Shown: piece after piece, positions 34,578-44,149 of the stretch
Numbering within the stretch: position 1 is the stretch's first letter
Layout of the letters: each line of letters opens with the position of its first letter
Source: Moheibacter sp035515075
Lineage (GTDB): Bacteria > Bacteroidota > Bacteroidia > Flavobacteriales > Weeksellaceae
Reading direction: 5' to 3'
Length of the DNA: 64,000 nucleotides
NCBI GenBank assembly: GCA_035515075.1
Contig: DATJBZ010000037.1
Coordinates: 73,473 to 137,472, forward strand
Notes under the pieces: generated by a model
What the model was told of the DNA's origin: nothing
Databases searched by the model: none
The model's input: the letters and a program-made list of their open reading frames with translations, nothing else
Program-made: the position numbers and the translations under genes

Positions 34578-35621
34578 TTATTTGGGATTAGTTGAAGTTT
34601 GATTTTCATCATTGCCAAATTCCAATTTGTAAATGCGAAACAACCACAAAACCAAACTTAAAAATATGGGGCCAAATATGATGCCGATGAACCCAAAAAT
34701 GTTGACGCCAATGATGACCCCGAAAATGGTAATCAATGGATGCACATCAGCCATGACCTTTTGCAACCAAAATCGAAAAACATTGTCCGATAAACCGACC
34801 ACAATTAAACAATAAGCTAACAACAAATACGCATTGGTCGAGTCACCGCTGGCCAATAAATAAATACAAGCAGGCACATAAATGATCGCTGCGCCGACGA
34901 CCGGTAACATGGCACCAAATATCGTTAAAATGAACCAACTAAAGGAATCGTCCAATCCAAAGATCAAATAGCCAATGTAAGCAATTATGGCTTGGATCAA
35001 AGCGACCAATGGAACACCCACGGCATTTGAGATGACCAAATCTCGCAAGTCTTTGTTCATTACAACCAAGTTGTTGGCTTTCAAAGGGATGTTTTTGTAA
35101 AACCAATTTTCCATATTGTGGTAGCTGCTCAGCATGAAATACAACAACAAGTAGGCAATGCCCAATTGAACAATGCTATTGATGGATGTGTTTAGAATTT
35201 CTTGGATGATTTTGATGGAATAGGCAGTAACGTCTCCCAAGTTGATTTCTTTCAATACGTCTACACCAAACTCTTGGTGGATTTGGTTCAAGCCCAATTC
35301 GATTTTTTCTTGAATTTTATCTTTGTTATTGATCGCTTCTGTGACCTTTGTTGACAACATATTGGCCAAAAACACCAAAGGCGTGACCACGACCAAAATA
35401 CTGGTGAACATCAAGGCGATGATCGAAACCAATTTCGGCCATTTCCATTTGAATTGCATCCATCGCAAAGGGTGAATTAATAAAACGTACAAACAGAAAG
35501 CGCCCAATACGCCTGGCAAAAACACCAGTAAATTCTTTAAAACCAAAAACATCAACAGTATGGCGATGATGATGAAAAAAACTTGTCGTAAAATGCTGTT
35601 GGGAATGTAGCGATGTTTCAT
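34578..35621 (-). CDS. AI-2E family (PerM-like) transporter
   Basis: A 347-residue polytopic protein with about eight membrane helices in the AI-2E/UPF0118 pattern: paired N-terminal helices, a long periplasmic helix region (residues ~75-140), and the conserved C-terminal GAMLPVVGAAIIYVPACIY and VHPLITIFGVIIGVNIFGF. Members export AI-2 or act as ion antiporters; the substrate here is unknown. The ATG at 35621 is chosen over 35642. The gap 34285-34577 towards ftsX shows no gene. Confidence 0.88.
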   Translation of the reverse strand: MKHRYIPNSILRQVFFIIIAILLMFLVLKNLLVFLPGVLGAFCLYVLLIHPLRWMQFKWKWPKLVSIIALMFTSILVVVTPLVFLANMLSTKVTEAINNKDKIQEKIELGLNQIHQEFGVDVLKEINLGDVTAYSIKIIQEILNTSINSIVQLGIAYLLLYFMLSSYHNMENWFYKNIPLKANNLVVMNKDLRDLVISNAVGVPLVALIQAIIAYIGYLIFGLDDSFSWFILTIFGAMLPVVGAAIIYVPACIYLLASGDSTNAYLLLAYCLIVVGLSDNVFRFWLQKVMADVHPLITIFGVIIGVNIFGFIGIIFGPIFLSLVLWLFRIYKLEFGNDENQTSTNPK

Positions 35622-35716
35622 AAAATGCCTAGTTTCAACCAAATGTAAATAAATATTTCCTATTAAATTGAGAACGCATCAAATCTTAACATCAACTTTT
35701 CATGACAATCAATAAG

Positions 35717-36946
35717 TTATCTTTCAATGAATTGATAATAAGCGCATTTCAAATAAGCGCCTTCCTCAAAAGTGACAGGATGGTCGATGTCGTGGGTGGT
35801 TTGCTCGATGATTTTGAATCTTCTTCCTGAATTTTTCAATTGAACCGAATTGATTTCAAAAAAATCTTCGGCCAAAACACGGGAGGAACATGAAGCCAAC
35901 ACCAACAATCCGTTTTTTGCAGTCAATTGCGCACCCAACCTTGCCAATTGCGCATATTTTTTTTGTGCCAAATGGGCTTCTTTTTTGCTTTTCGCAAAGG
36001 AAGGAGGATCAATGACCACCAAATCAAAGGTTTTACCTTCTTGAATCAACGTTTTCAAGATCTCAAAAGCATCGCCTTCCAAGGTCCAATGCTTGCCTGT
36101 AAATTGATTCAATTTGGCATTGTTTTTTGCCATTTCCAAAGCTTGTCCGCTCACATCCAAACTTGTCACCTCTTTTGCGCCACCGACCAAAGCGTGTACT
36201 GAAAAGCCGCCCGCATAAGAAAAAACATCCAAGACGGTTTTGTTTTTGGCCAAATTGCCCACTTTTTTGCGGTTGTCACGGTGATCCAGAAAATAACCGG
36301 TTTTGTGTCCTTTGATCACATCGGCTGAAAAATGAACGCCATGTTCGATGAATTGAATGATGGGATTTTTTAAATCTCCATACAAAACTTGGCCATCTTG
36401 GAAGCCATGGGCTTCATCTTGTTGCAATTGTCGGCTCAAACGCAAAACGACAACTTGGCAATCAGTAACCGAAATCAGTGCGCTGAGCATCATTTCTAAA
36501 TAAGGAAACCAAATGGCGCTGTACAATTTAACGACCAAAACCTCAGCATACACATCTGCGATAAATCCAGGGAAACCGTCATTTTCACCAAAAAGCAAAC
36601 GATAACTATTGGTTTTTGTGCGCAACAATGGTTTTCTGATGTCAAATGCGCAATTGATTTTTTCTGTAAAAAAAGCTTGATCGATGGGTATGCCGCTGTA
36701 ATGATGCAACATTTTGATGCGGATTGGTGAAGCGGGATCGTACAAACCTACGCCATACACTTGGTTGTTTCTTTGTCGAAATAAAATGGCGAGATCGCCT
36801 GGATTTCCTTCTTTGTTGATTTTTTCAATGCTGTTGGAAAAAACCCATGGATGCGCGGATTTGTTCATTTTTTGTTCCGCATGGGTCGTCAATTTGACAG
36901 CTAAATTCTGCACTTGGAGCACAGGAAATTCACAGTTAAAGATCAT
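35717..36946 (-). CDS. RlmI-like 23S rRNA (cytosine-C5) methyltransferase
   Basis: A 409-residue class I methyltransferase with an N-terminal PUA-like domain (HPWVFSNSIEKINKEGNPGD) and a Rossmann AdoMet domain (TVLDVFSYAGGFSVHALVGGA). The catalytic segment VIDPPSFAKSKKEAH and the nucleophile cysteine in LASCSS are present. Architecture and length match RlmI, which methylates C1962 of 23S rRNA; the exact site is inferred. Confidence 0.9.
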   Translation of the reverse strand: MIFNCEFPVLQVQNLAVKLTTHAEQKMNKSAHPWVFSNSIEKINKEGNPGDLAILFRQRNNQVYGVGLYDPASPIRIKMLHHYSGIPIDQAFFTEKINCAFDIRKPLLRTKTNSYRLLFGENDGFPGFIADVYAEVLVVKLYSAIWFPYLEMMLSALISVTDCQVVVLRLSRQLQQDEAHGFQDGQVLYGDLKNPIIQFIEHGVHFSADVIKGHKTGYFLDHRDNRKKVGNLAKNKTVLDVFSYAGGFSVHALVGGAKEVTSLDVSGQALEMAKNNAKLNQFTGKHWTLEGDAFEILKTLIQEGKTFDLVVIDPPSFAKSKKEAHLAQKKYAQLARLGAQLTAKNGLLVLASCSSRVLAEDFFEINSVQLKNSGRRFKIIEQTTHDIDHPVTFEEGAYLKCAYYQFIER

Positions 36947-36976
36947 TTTGTTTGGAATGAAAGTTTACGTTGGAAA

Positions 36977-37393
36977 TTATTCTCCAGCCGCTGCAGAACG
37001 CAATTTAGAAGACCATTGGGTCCATTTTTGTTTGTCTTCTGCCGTCATTTTGTTCATTTGATCTTGTGCTTTCTTTGACCACTCAACGCCTTCTGACATC
37101 AATAGGTGCAATTTTTCAGAATCGTTTTTTGCGGATGCTTCCATGATTTCGTTGAAATACTGCGCATAATCTTGTGCGAATTTCTGATTTTCTTCATTGC
37201 TAAATTGAGGAATGTCAGTAGCGATTTTGGCAGCTTCTTCTAGGTTGCTTTCTTCTTCCAAAATTTCATTCGCAACATGGTGCATATTTTCAATGGCATT
37301 TTCTGTAGAATCAACTGCTTTTGACTTTTCATTTTTGCACGAACTTAAACTGATGATCCCCATCAGAATTAAGCTAAGGGCGGTTTTTTTCAT
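36977..37393 (-). CDS. Hypothetical lipoprotein
   Basis: A 138-residue protein with a lipoprotein signal (SLILMGIISLSSC, lipobox LSSC). The mature part is helical and acidic with a C-terminal EWSKKAQDQMNKMTAEDKQKWTQW segment. Such small helical lipoproteins are common in Flavobacteriia with unknown role. It lies between the RlmI-like gene (30 bases) and the ABC exporter (69 bases), all on the same strand. Confidence 0.8.
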   Translation of the reverse strand: MKKTALSLILMGIISLSSCKNEKSKAVDSTENAIENMHHVANEILEEESNLEEAAKIATDIPQFSNEENQKFAQDYAQYFNEIMEASAKNDSEKLHLLMSEGVEWSKKAQDQMNKMTAEDKQKWTQWSSKLRSAAAGE

Positions 37394-37462
37394 TGTTCGT
37401 TGATTTTTTAATAATATTCAAAATTAGGAAAAAAAAGTGAGGCAATTTTACAATTGAACGGA

Positions 37463-39217
37463 TTAAATATCCATCGATTGAAATTGGGATTCAAACAATC
37501 TGAAATAATAGCCTTTTTGATCCAGAAGTCCTTGATGAGTGCCACTTTCAACGATTTTACCTTTGTCCATGACCAAAATTTGATCGGCATTCTGAATGGT
37601 AGACAAACGGTGAGCAATCAAAATGGAACTTCTTCCTTTGGTCAGTTTTTGCGTCGCCAGTTGGATCAAGTTTTCGGATTCGGTATCGATCGAAGAAGTT
37701 GCTTCATCCAAGACCAAAATTGCGGGATTGTAAACATAAGCCCTCAGAAAAGAAATCAATTGTCGTTGTCCTACCGACAAACTCGATCCGCGTTCGTTGA
37801 CTTCAGTATGATAGCCTTGTGGCAAACTTTGGATGAAATCATGGATGCCGATTTCTTTGGCAGATTGTTCCACTTCTTCCAAACTGATGTCGTGATTGCC
37901 CAAAATGATGTTTTCATAAATCGAGGTATTGAACAAGAAAACATCTTGCAAAACGACCGCAATATGGCTTCTCAATTCTTCCATTTCTATCGAATAAATA
38001 CTTTTACCATCAATTTTGATGTCACCCGAATCGATGTCATAAAAACGACTCAGTAAATTGATGATCGTAGACTTCCCTGCGCCCGTTGCACCGACAATGG
38101 CAATGGTTTCGCCTGGTTTTGCATGAAATGAAATGCCTTTGAGGACTTCACTTCCTTCGACATAAGAGAATCGCACATTTTCAAATGAAATGTCTCCTTG
38201 GACATCTTTCAATGGAACAGTTCCTTTGTTGGGTAAAGTTTGGTCTTCATCTAAAATTTTAAAAACACGGTCCGCACCAATCAAACCCCGTTGGATGGAG
38301 TTGAAGCGGTCGGCAATTTGTCGCATCGGCTGGGTCAGCAAAGTGATGTATGAAATAAAAGCAACGACATCTCCTACAGAAAGGTCGCCATGAACTGCCG
38401 TTCTCAATCCTCCAAACCACAACAACAAGCCAATGGCCAAAGCAGAAACCACATCAACGACTGGAAATAGCAAAGCAAAATAGACATTGGTTTTCAAAAA
38501 AGCATTGCGCAATTCTTTGTTGATGGTCTTGAAACCCGCGAATTCTTTTTCTTGGCGGTTGAACAATTGAACGATCATCATTCCGGTCAGTCTTTCTTGA
38601 ACGAAAGTGTTCATTTTGGCCGTTAAATTTCTTTCGGCTTGGTACACCTTTTTCAGTACTTTTTGGAATTGATTGGTCACGATCATCATCAAGGGCAAAA
38701 TCACGATGACGATGGAGGCAACCATCCAGTTCATATAATACATCACACAAACGATCAAGGTAATTCTCAACGCATCTACCATCAAAGTAAGAATGCCGTT
38801 GTTGAAAATTTCAGCAATGGTTTCTATGTCAGAAACCGATCTTGTGACCAGAATTCCGTTGGGCGTTCGGTCAAAATAAGCCAATTTGAAACGAATGATG
38901 TGGTTGAACAAACGCACTCGAAGGTATCGAATGACTTTTTGTGCAATTTTATTGGCCAAATAAATCAATGAGAAATTCAGCAAAACCTCCAACACCAAAA
39001 CACCAATAATGATAAAGATAAAATGAAACAGTCCTTGCAGGTCTTTGTTCAAAATGTACAAATCGATGGCATCTTTCATCAAATAAGGACGGTAAGTAGA
39101 AACCACTGCGCTAAGAATTGCGACCACCACCACCGAAATGAACAACAAACGATAACCCATGCCGATTTTCACGACACGTTTCAAACCACTAAAATCAAAT
39201 TTGTTGGACTCACTCAT
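37463..39217 (-). CDS. ABC exporter, fused permease and ATPase (multidrug/lipid type)
   Basis: A 584-residue half-exporter. The six-helix membrane domain spans ~residues 20-310. The ATPase has Walker A GATGAGKST, a variant signature SSLSVGQRQ (V for G), Walker B ILVLDEATSSID and IAHRLS. This MdlB-like signature variant is common in paired or homodimeric exporters of this clade. The ATG at 39217 overlaps the truA stop region by eight bases, so the genes are co-transcribed. Substrate unknown. Confidence 0.92.
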   Translation of the reverse strand: MSESNKFDFSGLKRVVKIGMGYRLLFISVVVVAILSAVVSTYRPYLMKDAIDLYILNKDLQGLFHFIFIIIGVLVLEVLLNFSLIYLANKIAQKVIRYLRVRLFNHIIRFKLAYFDRTPNGILVTRSVSDIETIAEIFNNGILTLMVDALRITLIVCVMYYMNWMVASIVIVILPLMMIVTNQFQKVLKKVYQAERNLTAKMNTFVQERLTGMMIVQLFNRQEKEFAGFKTINKELRNAFLKTNVYFALLFPVVDVVSALAIGLLLWFGGLRTAVHGDLSVGDVVAFISYITLLTQPMRQIADRFNSIQRGLIGADRVFKILDEDQTLPNKGTVPLKDVQGDISFENVRFSYVEGSEVLKGISFHAKPGETIAIVGATGAGKSTIINLLSRFYDIDSGDIKIDGKSIYSIEMEELRSHIAVVLQDVFLFNTSIYENIILGNHDISLEEVEQSAKEIGIHDFIQSLPQGYHTEVNERGSSLSVGQRQLISFLRAYVYNPAILVLDEATSSIDTESENLIQLATQKLTKGRSSILIAHRLSTIQNADQILVMDKGKIVESGTHQGLLDQKGYYFRLFESQFQSMDI

Positions 39218-39956
39218 GGATGAAGATTGTTTTTGGATACTGCACATCAAACAGATACAAACCATGCGCCGGTGCAGATCCACTTGCAAAGCTACGGTCT
39301 TTTTGTTCAATGATGTGCTGGAATTGATTGAAATTAATTTTTTCTAAACCGACATCGACCAAAGTGCCGACAATCGCTCTGACCATGTTGCGAAGAAAAC
39401 GATCTGCTGTAATGGTAAATTGCAATTTGTCGTCATTTTTTTGCCATGTTGCGAATTTTACCGTACAAATGTGTGTTTTCACATCGGTATGCAATTTGGC
39501 GAAACTGCTGAAATCTTGTGTGCCGATCAAGGCTTGTGCAGCTTGGTTCATCAATTCAATGTTCAAATCCGTTCTGATCTGCCAAGCCGTATCAAAATTA
39601 AATGGATTTTTACCGATTTGAACAAAATAATGGTAGGTTCTTTCAATGGCATCGAAGCGTGCATGGGCATCTTTTTGAATGGGTAGGATGTCCAGGATCA
39701 CGATGTCTTTGGGCAAGAATGCATTCAGTCGGTAAATGAAATTCTCTGGAAATTCTGCTTGAAAATCAAAATGCGCATACATATTGATGGCATGAACACC
39801 AGTGTCGGTTCTGCCAGCACCCAATAAACTGATCGGCGTACGAAGAAGCGTAGAAAGCGCTTTTTCCAGCATTTCTTGTACCGTGATTTGTTTGGGTTGC
39901 CTTTGCCAGCCAAAATAATTTTGACCATTGTAAGCAATTTTTAGAAAATACCTCAC
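39210..39956 (-). CDS. truA: tRNA pseudouridine synthase A
   Basis: A 248-residue enzyme modifying U38-40 of the tRNA anticodon arm. The catalytic Asp51 is in GAGRTDTGVHA; YNGQNYFGWQRQ and FLRNMVRAIVGTLVDVG are also typical. The start is a GTG at 39956. A TAACTTTG -7-like box lies at 39983-39976, leaving a short leader. It overlaps the downstream ABC exporter. Confidence 0.96.
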   Translation of the reverse strand: MRYFLKIAYNGQNYFGWQRQPKQITVQEMLEKALSTLLRTPISLLGAGRTDTGVHAINMYAHFDFQAEFPENFIYRLNAFLPKDIVILDILPIQKDAHARFDAIERTYHYFVQIGKNPFNFDTAWQIRTDLNIELMNQAAQALIGTQDFSSFAKLHTDVKTHICTVKFATWQKNDDKLQFTITADRFLRNMVRAIVGTLVDVGLEKINFNQFQHIIEQKDRSFASGSAPAHGLYLFDVQYPKTIFIHE

Positions 39957-40103
39957 CTAAATTGAATTTGATCGGCAAAGTTAGCCATTTCGATTGGAAA
40001 GCTCCGGCGATGAAAAACAAGATTGTATCAAAAAAAACGAATTTACAATTGGATTAAAATTAATTTTGCAAGAAGAATGGTCTGTTGAATTAAAAGTGAA
40101 AAA

Positions 40104-40595
40104 ATGAAAATATTGTTGTTGTCTGATACACATGCTTATATTGATGACCGAATTTTGGCGCATGCTGCTGAGGCAGATGAAGTATGGCATGCAGGAGATA
40201 TTGGGGATTTGAAAGTAACCGATGCTTTGGCGCAAGTCAGCCAACTTCGTGCGGTCTATGGCAACATCGATTCGACTGAAATTAGAACAGAATTTCCATT
40301 GGACAACCGTTTTGAAGTCGAAGGTGTTTCGGTTTGGATGACGCACATTGGCGGTTATCCTGGAAAATACAGCGGACATGTGCGCGAGGAAATTAAAACC
40401 AATCCGCCCAAACTGTTCATTTCTGGTCATTCACATATTCTGAAAGTGATGCCCGATCAACAATTCAATTTGTTGCACATGAATCCTGGTGCTTGTGGTT
40501 TGCATGGTTTTCATCAAGTAAGAACGATGTTGCGATTTGAAATCAATGCCGGAAAAATTGAAAATTTAGCGGTGATTGAATGGCCAAGGAATTGA
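40104..40595 (+). CDS. YfcE-type metallophosphoesterase
   Basis: A 163-residue small calcineurin-like phosphodiesterase. All metal-ligand motifs are visible: SDTHAYID, HAGDIGD, YGNIDS, ISGHSHILK and NPGACG. YfcE-like enzymes hydrolyse phosphodiesters; the natural substrate is unknown. A TAATTTTG box is at 40061-40068. Confidence 0.92.
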   Translation: MKILLLSDTHAYIDDRILAHAAEADEVWHAGDIGDLKVTDALAQVSQLRAVYGNIDSTEIRTEFPLDNRFEVEGVSVWMTHIGGYPGKYSGHVREEIKTNPPKLFISGHSHILKVMPDQQFNLLHMNPGACGLHGFHQVRTMLRFEINAGKIENLAVIEWPRN

Positions 40596-40631
40596 GCAGG
40601 GACTTTTATTGAGAAAAGTGCAAAACACCCT

Positions 40632-40662
40632 AAAAAAAAGAGGGTTTTTCCTCTTGTTTTTT
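40632..40662 (+). terminator. Rho-independent terminator
   Basis: Stem AAGAGG / CCTCTT (extended by A-T pairs) with a GTTTTT loop, followed by a T run, about 40 bases after the phosphoesterase. The remaining gap up to 40873 shows no gene, only a short CA run near 40811-40823. Confidence 0.7.
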
Positions 40663-40873
40663 GCGGAGCATGAGCTTATCTTTGTTCTCTCATTCAACTA
40701 CCATAATTGTGAGATTTAGAATGATTGTTGTTAATTTGTTCTAACCCTAACAATCTAAGCCTTTAGAAGTAGTCCTTTTCAATCCTAAACCTTGAGAGGG
40801 CTATTTTTTTTCACACACACACATTTCACCAATTCTTTTATCTTCACTAAATTTATGCATTGAAAAATATGGC

Positions 40874-41818
40874 ATGAAGTTAAAAAATATAGGGCAAACG
40901 GATTTGAAAGTTGCACCCATTGCATTTGGTGGAAATGTATTTGGTTGGACATTGGATGAGAAAGCATCTTTTGAAATACTGGATGTTTTTGCTGGAAATG
41001 AATACAATTTGATTGATACCGCAAATAACTATTCGTATTGGGTCGAAGGAAATCACGGCGGTGAATCTGAAGAAATCATTGGAAAATGGATGAAAGACCG
41101 AAAAAAACGACATGAAGTTGTGATCGCGACCAAGGTCGGTGGGAGAGGGGAAAATCGAAAACAAACCAATGCCAGTCGTGCACATATTTTGGCGGAAGTC
41201 GATGCGTCATTGAAGCGATTGCAAACCGATTACATTGATTTGTATCAATTGCATTACGATGATTTGAGCACGCCGATAGAAGAAACATTGTCTGTTTTTC
41301 AAGAATTGATTCAACAAGGAAAAGTGCGTTGGATTGGGGTTTCCAACATTTCAGCAGCGCGTTTGGAAGAATCGCTCAAAATTTCAGCAGATAAAAATTT
41401 GCCCAAATACCAAACTTTGCAACCGCATTATAACTTGTACGAAAGCCATCGATTTGAAGATGAGTACCAAAAAATAGCATTGGACCATCATTTGGATGTT
41501 TTGCCCTATTATGCTTTGGCAAGTGGTTTTTTGACAGGGAAATACCGTTCGGCAGATGATTTGAGCAAAAGTGCGAGAGGAAAGGATGTCGAGAAATACT
41601 TGAACGAACGAGGTTTCAAAATTTTGGCTGCTTTGGATGAAGTTTCCAGAAAACATGGAGTGAACCCAGCGGCGATTTCACTTGCGTGGTTGTTGCACCA
41701 ACCGAGTATTTTGGCACCGATAGCCAGTGCAACCAATCGACAACAAATGGAAACTTTGTTGGCAGCGCCCAATATTCATTTGGATGAAAGTGATTTGGAA
41801 CGGTTAAAAGTGGATTGA
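40874..41818 (+). CDS. Aldo/keto reductase
   Basis: A 314-residue (beta/alpha)8 NADPH-dependent oxidoreductase. The catalytic tetrad is visible as Asp and Tyr in NLIDTANNYS, Lys in VIATKVGG and His in YQLHYDD. It resembles the AKR11/YajO-like group. Substrate unknown. It stands alone between the phosphoesterase terminator and convergent obgE. Confidence 0.92.
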   Translation: MKLKNIGQTDLKVAPIAFGGNVFGWTLDEKASFEILDVFAGNEYNLIDTANNYSYWVEGNHGGESEEIIGKWMKDRKKRHEVVIATKVGGRGENRKQTNASRAHILAEVDASLKRLQTDYIDLYQLHYDDLSTPIEETLSVFQELIQQGKVRWIGVSNISAARLEESLKISADKNLPKYQTLQPHYNLYESHRFEDEYQKIALDHHLDVLPYYALASGFLTGKYRSADDLSKSARGKDVEKYLNERGFKILAALDEVSRKHGVNPAAISLAWLLHQPSILAPIASATNRQQMETLLAAPNIHLDESDLERLKVD

Positions 41819-41837
41819 ATTAAATAGAAATTGAATT

Positions 41838-42827
41838 TTAAACTTCTTTGTTGATCTCATTCCACAAAAGATCTTTCAATTCCATAAGATTTTGTTGTGC
41901 AACCGAAGAAAAATAAATGTGCGGTACATTTTTTGGCAAAATGGCTGAAATCTCTTTTTTCAACTCCTCGTCCAACATATCGCTTTTCGAAATCGCTAAA
42001 ACTCGGCCTTTGTCCAAGAGTTCAGGATTGTATTTTTTCAGCTCATTCAAGAGAATTTGGTATTCTTTCAAATGGTCTTCAGAATCCGCTGGAATCAAAA
42101 ACAACAAAACAGAATTTCTTTCAATGTGTCTTAAAAAACGATGCCCCAAACCTTTGCCTTCCGCAGCACCTTCGATGATGCCAGGAATGTCCGCCATCAC
42201 AAAAGATTGGTGGTTTCTGTATTCAACAATTCCTAAATTCGGCGTTAAAGTCGTAAAAGCATAATCCGCGATTTTGGGTTTGGCAGCCGAAACGACAGAC
42301 AACAAAGTCGATTTTCCAGCATTGGGAAAGCCAACCAAGCCCACATCTGCCAATATTTTCAATTCCAAGATGATCGGCAATTCAATGCCTTCCAATCCAG
42401 GCTGTGCATAACGAGGCGTTTGTCGGGTAGGAGATTTGAAATGCCAGTTTCCTTTTCCACCTTTTCCGCCTTTTAATAAAATGATTTCTTGGCCATGTTC
42501 GGTAATTTCTCCAATGAAATTTCCTTCTTCATCTTTGGCCAAAGTACCGATCGGTACATCGATGTAGATGTCTTCACCATCCGCACCCGTCAAACGATTG
42601 GCACCGCCATTTTTACCGTTGTCGGCACGCAAGTGTCGGGTATAACGCAAAGGCAGCAAAGTCCATTGATGGTAATTTCCACGCATGATGATGTGGCCGC
42701 CTCGACCGCCGTCACCACCATCCGGTCCACCTTTTGGAACGTATTTTTCACGGTGTAAATGCGCAGAGCCAGCACCGCCTTTTCCACTTTTACAAAATAT
42801 TTTGATGTAATCTACAAATGTTTGCAA
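41838..42827 (-). CDS. obgE: GTPase ObgE/CgtA
   Basis: A 329-residue essential GTPase of ribosome maturation. The glycine-rich Obg fold (residues 1-~160: GKGGAGSAHLHREKYVPKGG) precedes the G domain: G1 GFPNAGKST, G3 ADIPGIIEGA, and G4 as SKSD instead of NKxD. The frame is open to a TTG at 42851, but that codon is inside a TAATTTTG promoter box (42856-42849). The next TTG at 42827 gives QTFVDYIKIFCKSG, the normal Obg N-terminus, so it is chosen. Confidence 0.93.
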   Translation of the reverse strand: MQTFVDYIKIFCKSGKGGAGSAHLHREKYVPKGGPDGGDGGRGGHIIMRGNYHQWTLLPLRYTRHLRADNGKNGGANRLTGADGEDIYIDVPIGTLAKDEEGNFIGEITEHGQEIILLKGGKGGKGNWHFKSPTRQTPRYAQPGLEGIELPIILELKILADVGLVGFPNAGKSTLLSVVSAAKPKIADYAFTTLTPNLGIVEYRNHQSFVMADIPGIIEGAAEGKGLGHRFLRHIERNSVLLFLIPADSEDHLKEYQILLNELKKYNPELLDKGRVLAISKSDMLDEELKKEISAILPKNVPHIYFSSVAQQNLMELKDLLWNEINKEV

Positions 42828-42848
42828 GCCTTTGAATTTAATGAGTTG

Positions 42849-42856
42849 CAAAATTA
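42849..42856 (-). promoter_or_regulatory. -7 box of obgE
   Basis: TAATTTTG on the minus strand, about 22 bases before the TTG start at 42827. It argues against the upstream TTG at 42851. Confidence 0.5.
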
Positions 42857-42934
42857 GGTATTTTTTAATGGTTCAAACGGACTTCGTGGTTTTATCTAAG
42901 TGAAAACTTTAAAATAATTCCGAAATTAGCCCAT

Positions 42935-44149
42935 GTGAAAATATTGCATACCGCCGATTGGCATTTAGGAAAACGACTGGATTTCTTTTCAAGAATGGAA
43001 GAACAGAGCGAAGTCATGGATGAAATTTGTACGATTGCAGACCGAGAAGCGGTCGATATGGTCATTGTTGCTGGTGACTTGTTTGATGCATTCAATCCTT
43101 CGACAGAAGCCATTGATTTGTTGTACAAAACTTTGAAGAAATTGACCAATGATGGCAAAAGAGCAGTCATTGCCATTGCTGGAAACCATGATTCTCCCGC
43201 ATTGATCGATGCACCAGACACTTTGGCAAGAGCATGTGGCATCATCATGATTGGTTATCCGCAAGCGGTGGTTGCGCCGATGGAATTGCCCCATTTTTCT
43301 TTGACGAAAACAGTTCCTGGTTTTTTTGAGTTGAAATTCAATCATTTGGATTATCCCGTTCGTTTGTTGCACACCGCGTATGCCAATGAAGTTCGCCTGA
43401 AAACCTATTTAGGTGAAGACAACAAAGCCATTTCTTTGAACCAATTGTTGAAAGAAAATTGGCAAGCCATTGCCGATGAACATTGCGATGAAAACGGGGT
43501 GAACCTTTTGACCACGCATTTGTTTTTAATGAACAAGCAAGGTGAAATTCAGGAAGAACCCGAAGGGGAAAGGTCGATTCGAATTGGCAATGCAGATTTG
43601 ATTGATGCAGCAAGTATTCCTTCACAAATTCAATACACCGCTTTGGGGCATTTGCATTCTTACCAAAATTTAGGAACAGAAGAAAAACCGATTGTTTATG
43701 CTTCGTCGCCTTTGGCGTTTAGTTTTTCGGAAACTTCCCACCAAAAATATGTGGTGATCATAGAAACAGAACCCAATCAAAATGCAAAGTTGGAGCGCAT
43801 TCCTTTGCAATCGGGTCGTGAATTAAAACGAAAAGCTTTTGATAACGTGGATGAAGCCGTCTCATGGTTGGAAGAAAATCCATCCACTTTGGTGGAATTG
43901 ACCATGGAAAGCGATACATTTTTATCGGCCAATGACCGCAAAAGAATTTTACAAGCACATAGTGGCATCATTCATTTGATCCCAAAAGTAAAGCAAGACA
44001 ATGCATCAGCAACTCCTCAGAAAACCATTGATTTGAACCAAAACATGGAAGAATTGTTTGTGGCTTATTTCAAAAGCAAAAAGGACGGACAAGCGCCCAG
44101 CGAAGAGATCAACCAATTGTTCCAAGAAATTTTAAATTACCAAAGATGA
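42935..44149 (+). CDS. sbcD: Exonuclease SbcCD, nuclease subunit SbcD
   Basis: A 404-residue Mre11-type phosphoesterase that works with SbcC to open hairpins and trim double-strand breaks. The motifs are HTADWHLGKRLD, VIVAGDLFDAFNP, AGNHDSP, LTTHLFL and ALGHLHSYQ. The start is a GTG at 42935; an ATG two bases earlier is out of frame and stops at once (ATGTGA). The stop overlaps sbcC in an ATGA junction. Confidence 0.95.
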   Translation: MKILHTADWHLGKRLDFFSRMEEQSEVMDEICTIADREAVDMVIVAGDLFDAFNPSTEAIDLLYKTLKKLTNDGKRAVIAIAGNHDSPALIDAPDTLARACGIIMIGYPQAVVAPMELPHFSLTKTVPGFFELKFNHLDYPVRLLHTAYANEVRLKTYLGEDNKAISLNQLLKENWQAIADEHCDENGVNLLTTHLFLMNKQGEIQEEPEGERSIRIGNADLIDAASIPSQIQYTALGHLHSYQNLGTEEKPIVYASSPLAFSFSETSHQKYVVIIETEPNQNAKLERIPLQSGRELKRKAFDNVDEAVSWLEENPSTLVELTMESDTFLSANDRKRILQAHSGIIHLIPKVKQDNASATPQKTIDLNQNMEELFVAYFKSKKDGQAPSEEINQLFQEILNYQR

